Shown in pieces: positions 1 through 7,156 of a stretch of 64,000 nt of DNA. Each line of letters starts with the position of its first letter. Within the stretch, counting starts at the first letter, position 1. The DNA is taken from contig NZ_CP151634.1 in NCBI RefSeq assembly GCF_038397725.1, positions 3,100,001-3,164,000 on the forward strand, read 5' to 3'. The position numbers were made by a program, and so were the translations under genes. The stretch comes from Microbacterium sp. LWO13-1.2 (GTDB taxonomy: Bacteria > Actinomycetota > Actinomycetes > Actinomycetales > Microbacteriaceae). The notes beneath the pieces were generated by a model. It was given only the letters and a program-made list of their open reading frames with translations. It did not search any database and was not told the DNA's origin.

Positions 1-161
1 AGCTTCATCGGCTGCAACTCCACGTTGAGCCGGCAAACGAGGCATCGTGTCGGACGGCTGAGCGCGCCGGATTTGAACGCGAAGGGTTACTCCGCTCCTG
101 GCAGGCCATCGGCGATGAACGCCGCGACATGGTCGTGTACGGGCTCATCAGGCCGCAGTAG
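1..161 (+). CDS. GNAT N-acetyltransferase, 3' end only
   Basis: This is the last 52 codons of a gene that begins left of the window; the reading frame uses positions 3, 6, 9 and so on, and ends at a TAG at 159-161. The visible residues include VEPANEASCRTAERAGFERE, followed by a short beta-strand-like end. The pattern N-x-x-S-x-x-x-A-E-R-A-G-F-x-x-E-G is the usual C-terminal part of RimJ/RimL-type GNAT acetyltransferases, where the Asn and Ser contact acetyl-CoA. The acceptor substrate cannot be told because the N-terminal half is missing. No terminator is visible in the 114 bases before the next gene. Confidence 0.75.
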   Translation, partial: LHRLQLHVEPANEASCRTAERAGFEREGLLRSWQAIGDERRDMVVYGLIRPQ

Positions 162-275
162 CGGCCGTCATCGCGACTGGTCGATTGGGTGCCCGAGATG
201 GATTCATTCCACTAGCAGCTGGCTCCTCTCCAATGCATTCACGGACACGCCACGCTCACCCGGTAAGGTGCGCGC

Positions 276-1031
276 GTGACCATCGATCGTTGGCAAGCTC
301 TCGGATTCGGCGCAGGAGTGCATCTCCTTCGCTTCGGGGTGATCGCGGGAGCACTCGCGCTCGCACCACTGCTGGGAATCTCAGGTTGGTACCTCGGGCT
401 CGCCGCAGACGTCGCCTGCGTTCTCCTTGCCGTCGTGCTCGTGACCGCACGCGGCCAGTGGTGCCGGTCTGGTCTGTTTTCGCTGTGGCGGGGGAGAACC
501 GCTGCCCTGTTCCTCATACCTTTCGTTGCCGAGTTGCTGCTGTGGGCGGTGCCGAGTGGTCTCGTCGAGCGTCCGCCCGGGTTCGGGCTCTGGGCACTCA
601 CTCTGCTCCTCGTCGGCGTGAACGAAGAACTCATCAGCCGCGTCGTCGTGCTGGAGCGTATGCGGAGCTCTTTCGGTCCCTTCGGCGCCGTCGCGCTCAC
701 CGGCGCCCTGTTCGGCCTGCAGCACCTCTCCGCGTTCGCCACCTCCGCACGCACGGTCGAGGATGTGCTCCTCAATGTTCTTGTCTCCGCGTGCTACGGC
801 ATCGGATTGGCAGCATTCCAGTACCGCTTCCGCTGGGTGCTTCCGCTGGTACTCCTGCACGCTGCCGTCGACTTCACGACGATCCTCTCCGCGAATCCGC
901 TGCCAGACCCCGCCGTCGCCGTCACTTGTCTCGCGTTCCTAGCGACCGCGGCGGTGATCCTGCGCCCGCTCGTCACCGACCGCGGTTCTTTCCGTCGTCG
1001 CCCCGCCGAATCCCGAACCGGGTCTTCCTGA
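276..1031 (+). CDS. CPBP-family intramembrane metalloprotease
   Basis: A 251-residue polytopic membrane protein starting at a GTG. It carries the hallmark motifs of the CPBP (CAAX protease/bacteriocin-processing, Abi) family: the paired glutamates E117-E118 with R122 in NEELISR, H150 in FGLQHLS, and H195/D199 in LLHAAVDF. These residues form the membrane-embedded active site of the family. About six to seven hydrophobic stretches span residues 12-220. Substrates of bacterial members are mostly unknown; roles in peptide processing or bacteriocin immunity are known for some relatives. It stands alone, with no peptide or bacteriocin gene beside it, so the job here is open. Confidence 0.8.
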   Translation: MTIDRWQALGFGAGVHLLRFGVIAGALALAPLLGISGWYLGLAADVACVLLAVVLVTARGQWCRSGLFSLWRGRTAALFLIPFVAELLLWAVPSGLVERPPGFGLWALTLLLVGVNEELISRVVVLERMRSSFGPFGAVALTGALFGLQHLSAFATSARTVEDVLLNVLVSACYGIGLAAFQYRFRWVLPLVLLHAAVDFTTILSANPLPDPAVAVTCLAFLATAAVILRPLVTDRGSFRRRPAESRTGSS

Positions 1032-1186
1032 CTGCTTCTACGAGGTCGGTGACAACGCCTGTGAAGTCGAGCCCCGCAGCAACCTGTGGAATGCAATCGG
1101 ATCTTTACTCCGGAAGCTCCGTGGGGGGGGTGCCAGCCACGCGATCACCCACAGCGATCTGCTCCACGTTCCAGGTCAACGCGCCA

Positions 1187-2005
1187 CTATCGGCTGATGA
1201 GCCTCATCAAGTGGCCGACCTGAGCTTCAGTTGTGCCAGGCGGGTTGCGGCGGAAAGCGCTGTTGCCGGGGAGGAGCATCGCCAACCAGAAGGCTGCCCA
1301 GAGCGGTCGGTATGCACGCATCCGCACTCGCTCTTCTTCTGACAAGCCGACAGCGGCGGTCAGCGCTTCGGCATCGAACACGCCATCGAGGCGAGCGGCA
1401 ATGTGCTCGACGTGATCGGCCAGGTCGTATGCCGGATCTGTGAGGCCACCGTCTTCGAAATCAACAAGGCGGCATGTACGACCATCCCAGAGGATATTCG
1501 CGGGGTTCAGATCCGCGATCCCGAGTGCCACGAGCCGCGGGTCTGGGAGTACATCGGGTCGAGCCAGCCATTCACGCGCGGCTTCGATTCCGTCCGCCAC
1601 CTGTAACGAATCCTGGCAGGGGGAGAGGTCGTAGGTGCTGCTCAGCCAGCCCGTAAGGGCATGAGGAAGCGACGACGGGCCGTAGCGGCGCTCTGTGATC
1701 CCCGCGGCCGCGATGTGCTCGACGGGAATGCTGTAAAGGCGCTGCAACGCCCGCCCCAGAGACACTGTCTGCTCTGATGTCAGCGGCGTGTGGCCGAGGG
1801 GCTCTCCAGCCAGCCGTTCCATGATCACAACCGGGTGCCCTTCGACGGTCTCTCGTCTCAGTGGTCGGGGAGTGATCCCGGGCGCGTGCTCCCAAATGAG
1901 GCGGAGACAGCTCCATTCACGATCAGCTTCTCCGTCGGCCCAATGCAGAAATCTCTTCCGGACCTCTGTGTCGCTGAAGCGCAGATCGTGAGTCCGAGAC
2001 GGCAT
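1187..2005 (-). CDS. Aminoglycoside phosphotransferase-like kinase
   Basis: A 272-residue protein of the APH/choline-kinase fold, starting at the ATG at 2005. An upstream extension of the frame would run antisense through the divergent GNAT gene and is not real. The family's catalytic loop is present as IADLNPANIL (about residues 163-172) with the catalytic Asp165 and Asn170, and the metal-binding DFE motif follows at 182-185. The usual His-Gly of the HGD motif is replaced by Ile-Ala, so activity or substrate may differ from true antibiotic kinases. The gene is divergent from the neighbouring GNAT with 72 bases between. Function is inferred from fold only. Confidence 0.75.
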   Translation of the reverse strand: MPSRTHDLRFSDTEVRKRFLHWADGEADREWSCLRLIWEHAPGITPRPLRRETVEGHPVVIMERLAGEPLGHTPLTSEQTVSLGRALQRLYSIPVEHIAAAGITERRYGPSSLPHALTGWLSSTYDLSPCQDSLQVADGIEAAREWLARPDVLPDPRLVALGIADLNPANILWDGRTCRLVDFEDGGLTDPAYDLADHVEHIAARLDGVFDAEALTAAVGLSEEERVRMRAYRPLWAAFWLAMLLPGNSAFRRNPPGTTEAQVGHLMRLISR

Positions 2006-2077
2006 GCCACACAGCCTATGGGGCTTGTAGGCGACTCTTTCAAAGAAGCGCCTGGCCAACCGAGATAGTGTCGCGGT

Positions 2078-2728
2078 ATGGAACTGGAAGAGATCTGGCC
2101 CCTGTTCGGGCTCGAGATCGCCACGCCGCGACTCGTGTTGCGACCCGTCCGAGACGACGACCTGCCGGAACTGCTGCAGGCCGCGCTCGACGGTGTGCAT
2201 GATCCCGAACGCACGCCTTTCAGCATCCCGTGGACCGATGCTGCTCCCAGCGAACTTCCGGGTAATCTCGCGTCTTTTCAGTGGAGCCTGCGCAACCGGG
2301 TCCATGCGCACAATTGGGCGATTGCGTTCGCTGTCCACTACGAAGGTCGCGTGGTGGGATCGCAGGACCTTTCCGCATACGACTTTGCGAATCGACGCAC
2401 TGTGAACACCGGGTCGTGGCTCACCAAGTCGGTGCATGGCCACGGCCTCGGGACCGAGATGCGTGCGGCGCTGTTGCTGTTCGCCTTTGACACGCTCGGT
2501 GCGGAGTGGGCCGAATCAGGCGCCGCGAGTTGGAACGAAGCGTCCCTCAAAGTCTCGAAGAAGCTCGGCTACGAGCTGAACGGTGTGACACGCGTCGCTC
2601 CGCGCCCGGGGGAGTCGGTCGACGAGCAACGAGTGCGCCTGGAGAAGAAGTCTTTCGTCCGGCCCGATTGGTCGATTTCCATTCGCGGCGCAGCGCCGGC
2701 CCTTGCCCAGTTGGGAATCCGCGGATAA
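2078..2728 (+). CDS. GNAT family N-acetyltransferase (RimJ/RimL type)
   Basis: A 216-residue GNAT acetyltransferase. The N-terminal TPRLVLRPVRDDDL (16-29) is the standard first strand of the RimJ/RimL group, and GHGLGTEMR (121-129) is the pyrophosphate-binding loop for acetyl-CoA. The later SWNEASLKVSKKLGYE carries the Asn-x-x-S signature. Members of this group acetylate protein N-termini or small amines; the acceptor cannot be read from sequence. It starts at the ATG at 2078, divergent from the APH-like gene, so the two could share a promoter region. A clear Shine-Dalgarno sequence is not obvious. The pairing of APH- and GNAT-fold genes resembles small-molecule modification sets, but that is inference. 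Confidence 0.82.
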   Translation: MELEEIWPLFGLEIATPRLVLRPVRDDDLPELLQAALDGVHDPERTPFSIPWTDAAPSELPGNLASFQWSLRNRVHAHNWAIAFAVHYEGRVVGSQDLSAYDFANRRTVNTGSWLTKSVHGHGLGTEMRAALLLFAFDTLGAEWAESGAASWNEASLKVSKKLGYELNGVTRVAPRPGESVDEQRVRLEKKSFVRPDWSISIRGAAPALAQLGIRG

Positions 2729-2755
2729 TCCTGCCGCAACTGCACCGCTATTTGA

Positions 2756-3238
2756 TCAGTCGAACGTGAACGGCATCCGGAGTGCACCTCTGAGCTGCAA
2801 AGCGAACGGTTCGCGCTCCGAAGGATCGACCCACCGTGCCTCCTCTTGTCGCTGATAGAGGCGATCGTCTGTGAAGCGCGGGAACACGTGCATATGAAGG
2901 TGCCACACATCCTGATTCCCGGCGGGCTCGTTGTGCTGTCGAGTCGACGTGCCCTCGCATCCGTAGGACGCGCGGATGCCGATCGCGACCCGCTGCGTCA
3001 GCTCCCACACCGCGTACCCGTCCGCTGATGACAGGTCGTAGATGTTCTCCACGTGCACCCGCGGAATGACGAGGACCGCCCCGGGATTATCTGGCCACCA
3101 CTTCGGAGCGATGCGAGCATAGGCGCGTTCCGTGACGGCAACGATGTCAGAGGGCTGGTTCTGTTCGTTGAAGATGCCTTGCTGGAGCAGACAGAACGGA
3201 CACGAGTAGCCGGCCGGCTCATGCGTAGTCGAAAGCAC
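2756..3238 (-). CDS. HIT-family nucleotide hydrolase/transferase
   Basis: A 160-residue protein of the histidine-triad superfamily. The triad HLHMHVF lies at residues 113-119, and the conserved strand AVLVIPRVHVENIYDL lies at 54-69. An early CPFC (13-16) resembles the zinc-binding pair of many HIT proteins. HIT proteins cleave nucleoside phosphoramidates or related nucleotide conjugates. The frame starts at a GTG at 3238; no strong ribosome-binding site is visible, so the start is moderately certain. Its stop is 27 bases from the end of the convergent GNAT gene, and no terminator stands between them. Confidence 0.85.
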   Translation of the reverse strand: MLSTTHEPAGYSCPFCLLQQGIFNEQNQPSDIVAVTERAYARIAPKWWPDNPGAVLVIPRVHVENIYDLSSADGYAVWELTQRVAIGIRASYGCEGTSTRQHNEPAGNQDVWHLHMHVFPRFTDDRLYQRQEEARWVDPSEREPFALQLRGALRMPFTFD

Positions 3239-3377
3239 ACACGATCATCCCACGGAGGGGGAGTGGCACCTCGGCTTCTCGTGGTGACCTGGCGCAATCG
3301 GGGCCGGCATACTCGATTCGATGCATCAGTGGATGTCGCGCTGACCGCGAGTGCGGACCCGCAGCTAGCCTTCTTCT

Positions 3378-4016
3378 ATGCGCATCGTGGTTGACGCGAG
3401 TGACACAATGGCCCGCCTCGGCCAGGTTGCGATCTGGTCGTTCGAGCTTGAGGCGTGGGGGGAGTGTGCTCAAGCTGCCACGGAGGAAGAAGCTCGCTCC
3501 CGCTTCGCGAGACGGGCCAGAATTGCACCTGAGGTTCTTGAGGTGCAAGAGCGAATCACTGGAGCTACGGCCGTCTTCGCTAACGATCTGCTCCCTGGAA
3601 AAGATGCGCAGATTTCACGGACCGTCCAGATCATTGACGCGCAACGGATCCTCACGCTCGCGCTGCTGAACGCCGCTACCGACGAAGAGTTGGATATGCA
3701 CGATCCCGCAGTGAAGCAGCCCGCATGGATGGCTTGGCGCACGCCGGGGGAGATACTTCGGCATATCGCCGACACCGAAGCACGCGCCTATCCGCGATGG
3801 TGTGGGCTGGCGCAGCTGGAGCCCATCGATGACCTTCGCGAGGAGCTCGCTCGCTCCTCACGTCATATCCGCGAGATCGTCCACACCATGCCGAGGACGT
3901 TTCGAAACGAGCATCGCGGCGAAATGTGGACTCCAGTCAAGCTTCTTCGCCGCCTGGCCTGGCACGAACGCATCGAGCTGGTTTTCTTGCGTCGACGTCT
4001 GCAGCAGCTTCGTTGA
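3378..4016 (+). CDS. DinB-fold protein with HicB-like N-terminal domain
   Basis: A 212-residue protein with two parts. Residues 1-55 look like the HicB-type beta-alpha fold (FELEAWGECAQAATEEEARS), in which a substrate-like strand is followed by a helix. From about residue 85 onward there are helices typical of DinB-like metal-binding bundles, with LRHIADTEARAYPRW and RRLAWHERIEL supplying the first and third family histidines. DinB-fold proteins include thiol-dependent S-transferases and many damage-induced proteins of unknown role. A HicB-like head fused to a DinB bundle occurs in other actinobacteria, but its job is unknown. Start at ATG 3378 has no clear ribosome-binding site. Confidence 0.65.
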   Translation: MRIVVDASDTMARLGQVAIWSFELEAWGECAQAATEEEARSRFARRARIAPEVLEVQERITGATAVFANDLLPGKDAQISRTVQIIDAQRILTLALLNAATDEELDMHDPAVKQPAWMAWRTPGEILRHIADTEARAYPRWCGLAQLEPIDDLREELARSSRHIREIVHTMPRTFRNEHRGEMWTPVKLLRRLAWHERIELVFLRRRLQQLR

Positions 4017-4199
4017 CGGCTCATCGGTTCGGCGATTAGAACTGCGGCCAAATCCTCCGAGCTACCAGCTACCGATGCATCAGCGGAGATCGCTATGGTT
4101 GCTTGCATGGCGATCGTTTCGGTGTATCTCGACGGCTCTGGAGTGAGCCCTCGGCGCGCGCATCGCTGATCCCAGACACACGGCACACCCCAGAGCCCC

Positions 4200-4233
4200 A
4201 AGGTGAAGACCATCCGGTCTTCACCTTTCTTGC
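4200..4233 (+). terminator. Perfect 12-bp terminator hairpin in the tyrS leader
   Basis: The arms AAGGTGAAGACC (4200-4211) and GGTCTTCACCTT (4216-4227) pair perfectly around the loop ATCC and run into a T-rich TTTCTT tail. It lies 183 bases after the DinB-fold gene and 58-90 bases before tyrS, so it may simply end the upstream transcript or act as an attenuator for tyrS. No T-box core and no Tyr-rich leader peptide could be seen in 4017-4290. Confidence 0.75.
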
Positions 4234-4290
4234 GTTCGACGCGAGCGGGGTCTGCTGGGAGTTCTCGCTCACAGATCGAGGGAGAATTCC

Positions 4291-5496
4291 ATGACCACAC
4301 CTGACCAAGTGCTCGACCGACTGAGCCGCACGACTGAGCAGATCTTCGGCCGTGAAGACCTGCTGGAACGGCTCTCCCGCGGGAGGCCGCTCCGGATCAA
4401 GTTCGGCGTCGATTGCACTGCGCCCGACCTGCATCTCGGCCACGCAGTGAATCTCTGGATGATGCGGTACCTGCAGGATCTCGGTCACGTCGTCGTCTTC
4501 CTTCTCGGCGACACCACGACCCGAGTCGGCGACCCCACCGGCCGCAGCAGCACCCGCCCCGTGCTCACCACGGACCAGATCGAACGAAATGCTCAGGCAT
4601 TCCTCGATCAGGTGAGCCTCGTCCTGCGACATGAGCCGGACGTGCTCGAGATCCGTCGCAACTCGGAGTGGTACGACTCCATGTCGATCAGCGACTTGAT
4701 CGGCGAACTGAGCCTTGTCACACACAGTCAGCTGATGGCCCGCGACATGTTCCAGAAGCGGGTCGAGGAGCGCCGTGAGATCGCGATGCACGAGTTGGTC
4801 TACCCGGTGCTGCAGGGCTTCGACAGCGTGGCGCTGCAATCGGATCTGACGATCGTCGGCTCCGATCAACTTTTCAACGAGAACATGGGGCGAGAGCTTC
4901 AGGTGAAGCACGGCCAGCGGCCACAGACCGTCATCACAAGCACCATCACTCCGGGTCTCGATGGGGGCCCAAAGCAATCGAAGTCGTTGGGAAACTACGT
5001 CGGGCTCGCGCAGGTGGCGGACGACAAGTTCGGACGACTGATGACCTTGAACGACGATCTCATCGGCGTATGGGCGAAGGTTTACACCGAACTGCCGCTG
5101 GCCGTCGTAAGCGAACTTGCCCAACGATCCGGCCTCGGTGGCGTGGACGCTCGCAACGCCAAGCTGGACCTTGCGGAGGCGATCGTTGCGCGCCACCATG
5201 GCGTCTCGGAGGCTGAGCGAGCGCGGCGTACGTTTCTCGAGGTGTTCTCAGAGCGCGCGTTTCCCGACGGGATGCCGCAACTCGATGTGCTCCACCATGC
5301 GACCGTACTTCAGCTCGTGGAGGCTGCGCGTCCTGAGCTCACACGGTCAGGTGCGCGGAGACTCATCGCCGAAGGAGGCGTACGGATCAATGGTGTGAAG
5401 CGGCTCGATGGCGAAGAACTCGTGTCTGTGGGAGCCGAGGATGTGCTCCAGGCTGGGCGACGACGCTGGTTCAGGCTGGCTGTGCACGGTGGTTGA
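4291..5496 (+). CDS. tyrS: Tyrosine--tRNA ligase
   Basis: A 401-residue class I aminoacyl-tRNA synthetase that charges tRNA-Tyr with tyrosine. HLGH (48-51) is the HIGH motif, KQSKS (228-232) the KMSKS motif, and YPVLQGFD (171-178) supplies the Tyr, Gln and Asp that recognise the tyrosine substrate. A C-terminal S4-like RNA-binding segment (SGARRLIAEGGVRINGVK) closes the protein. The KMSKS form and the setting among accessory genes resemble the TyrZ-like type, which many bacteria carry as a second, regulated or inhibitor-tolerant copy. Whether a main copy exists elsewhere cannot be seen here. The leader contains a strong terminator hairpin. RBS GAGGGAG precedes the ATG. Confidence 0.95.
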   Translation: MTTPDQVLDRLSRTTEQIFGREDLLERLSRGRPLRIKFGVDCTAPDLHLGHAVNLWMMRYLQDLGHVVVFLLGDTTTRVGDPTGRSSTRPVLTTDQIERNAQAFLDQVSLVLRHEPDVLEIRRNSEWYDSMSISDLIGELSLVTHSQLMARDMFQKRVEERREIAMHELVYPVLQGFDSVALQSDLTIVGSDQLFNENMGRELQVKHGQRPQTVITSTITPGLDGGPKQSKSLGNYVGLAQVADDKFGRLMTLNDDLIGVWAKVYTELPLAVVSELAQRSGLGGVDARNAKLDLAEAIVARHHGVSEAERARRTFLEVFSERAFPDGMPQLDVLHHATVLQLVEAARPELTRSGARRLIAEGGVRINGVKRLDGEELVSVGAEDVLQAGRRRWFRLAVHGG

Positions 5497-5857
5497 TGCA
5501 GACCAGGAAAGGCAGAGAGCGCGGCTTCTCATCGCAACCGGGGGAGGAGCCGCTCGTGTTCTCTTCGCGTGCTCGTGGTTTTCCATCGCAGAGTCCGTCC
5601 AGCAACTGGAAGCGAAATCACGCAGCCGTCGCCTTGAGAACGCCCTGCGGCAAGTTCTCACGGCGACCGCCACAGATTATTTCTCCAACGAATGTGCTGA
5701 GGTCAGAAGCGAGAGACGCCGTTTCGAACGACGGTTTCCGTCGCCGCCCATCCGATCCCAGATCTGCTTCACCCGCGTGCGCCAACCGCAAGATCCACTC
5801 CGGAGGGGAGTCGCGCCATCCGGCGTACGCGCCTCCAGAGCGGGTCGACATTCCTCG

Positions 5858-5885
5858 AGCTGACATAATGTGCATTATCGGCTAC
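5858..5885 (+). other. dif: Chromosomal dif site (XerC/XerD recombination site)
   Basis: The core TGACATAATGTGCATTATCG matches the reverse complement of the actinobacterial dif consensus as remembered (TTCRCCGATAAT-VN-ACATTATGTCAAGT), with mismatches confined to the outer two or three bases of each side. ACATAATGT and ATTATCGG are the two recombinase-binding arms and flank the 6-base centre. XerC/XerD with FtsK resolve chromosome dimers here, so it marks the replication terminus. It sits in the only gap over 300 bases in the window (5497-5930). Nothing else was recognised in that gap; short frames through it have no RBS and no family resemblance. Confidence 0.85.
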
Positions 5886-5930
5886 AACCCGATACGGTGC
5901 GGCAGCTGCAACGCGTCCCTGAAAGCAACC

Positions 5931-7019
5931 TCAGCGGCGGCCATAGAGATGATCGCGAAGAACGCTCATGGCTTCCGAGGCGGTGCTCGCCCCAGGGACA
6001 GCTTCTCTGCCGGCGACGAAGATCACATCGTCATGATCCGCGTAGACAGACCATTCGGCCGAGAACACATCGTTGCCGCCGTCGTGCCAGTAAAAGCGGC
6101 CAATGCCCGCGACGTCCTGAACGACCAGCCCATAGCCATAGAAACTCGTGCCGGAAGCGTCCTCTGCAATGTGAGGATGCAGGAGCTGTTCCAAAGATGA
6201 TTCGGAAACGACTTTTCCATTAAGAAGGGCCTGGAGGAAACCCAAGAAGTTCTCGGCGGTCGTGATCAGTCCGCCGTTGCCGATGAGGTGCCATGACGCA
6301 TCGTGACCTCCCCAGCTGGCGTCGATGACGCCCTTTCCTTCCGTGGATCGAAGCGAGCGTCCGTCGTCATAGGACGACAAGTAACCGATGCTGTCCAGCC
6401 CTGCCGGCGCCAGTACCTCGTCGCGTAGGTATTGCTCGTACGATAGGCCGCTGCGCACTTCGATGATGGCAGCGAGTATCGAGTAACCGACGTTGGAATA
6501 GGCGTATTGCGTACCAGGAGTCTCGACGAGTGGAGATGCGAATGCTCGCTGGAGAAACTCGTCTCTGTTGATCTCCTCGGCGTCGTCACCGACGGATTCG
6601 GTGAAGCCGCCGGCATGAGTAAGAAGCTGCTCGACCGTGATCATCGCTTTGTCACTGGGTACCTCGTGAAAGATGTCCGAAAGCGTCTCGTCGAAGCGCA
6701 CTCCGGACTGTTCGACAAGTTTCGAGACCGCCACCGCTGTCACCGTCTTGGTGATCGACCCGATGTCGACGAGAGACTTCTCGGGAGCCACGGCGTCATC
6801 TCGAAGCGCACCGAACTCTCGCACGACCGCGGGCGCTCCGTCGTGGGAAAAGGCCACGATCACGGGTGCCATCTCACGCTCGAGGACGTCGAAAGCCGCG
6901 GCGAGCCGGTCGTTCGTCGTCGAGGGCAGCGCCTCGTCAGGCTCGCGCTCGGCGCTACTGCAGCCGGCAATCGACAGCACCAGAGCGACGCTGGAGAGGG
7001 CACAGAGCAGTCGACGCAC
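5931..7019 (-). CDS. Lipoprotein serine hydrolase, beta-lactamase class C family
   Basis: A 362-residue exported serine hydrolase of the class C beta-lactamase/DD-peptidase group. The signal peptide ends in a lipobox, LSIAGC, with the lipidated Cys20, so it should be anchored outside the membrane. Family motifs are all present: SITK (88-91, the nucleophile Ser and its Lys), YSN (174-176) and HDGG (313-316, in place of KTG). Family members act as carboxypeptidases, esterases or beta-lactamases; the HDG form is common in esterase-like members. It lies directly beside the dif site and downstream of the UvrA-like gene on the same strand, with 137 bases between, so probably has its own promoter. 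Confidence 0.85.
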   Translation of the reverse strand: MRRLLCALSSVALVLSIAGCSSAEREPDEALPSTTNDRLAAAFDVLEREMAPVIVAFSHDGAPAVVREFGALRDDAVAPEKSLVDIGSITKTVTAVAVSKLVEQSGVRFDETLSDIFHEVPSDKAMITVEQLLTHAGGFTESVGDDAEEINRDEFLQRAFASPLVETPGTQYAYSNVGYSILAAIIEVRSGLSYEQYLRDEVLAPAGLDSIGYLSSYDDGRSLRSTEGKGVIDASWGGHDASWHLIGNGGLITTAENFLGFLQALLNGKVVSESSLEQLLHPHIAEDASGTSFYGYGLVVQDVAGIGRFYWHDGGNDVFSAEWSVYADHDDVIFVAGREAVPGASTASEAMSVLRDHLYGRR

Positions 7020-7156
7020 GTCTCGACGTTAGAAGAGACCAGGCCGCGCCGCGACCTTTCAAAGGGAACCGAGAACATCCTGTGGGCGGGGCCACAGGAC
7101 CGATCCGGCCGGCAACTCCCCCGCCCGTGCCCACAACGCCATGTCCACGCTCCTGG

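Noticed and set aside
4084..4158. Tyr-rich leader peptide for tyrS
   Set aside because: The short frame there has a single Tyr codon and no clear RBS.
4017..4290. T-box riboswitch for tyrS
   Set aside because: No T-box core sequence (TGGNACCGCG-like) and no specifier loop could be seen; only the terminator hairpin is supported.
4093..5199. A 368-codon open frame on the - strand opposite tyrS
   Set aside because: Antisense to tyrS; no domain, and the start is in the leader hairpin region.
5408..5863. A 151-codon open frame in the gap that carries dif
   Set aside because: Begins inside tyrS in another phase, has no ribosome-binding site and ends in low-complexity residues; judged noncoding.
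5858..5885. Xer-dependent integrated element flanked by two dif copies
   Set aside because: Only one dif-like sequence was noticed in the window.
7078..7099. TCCTGTGG/CCACAGGA inverted repeat after the UvrA-like gene as a terminator
   Set aside because: The stem is only 8 bp and no T-run follows on the minus strand; left out of the feature list.
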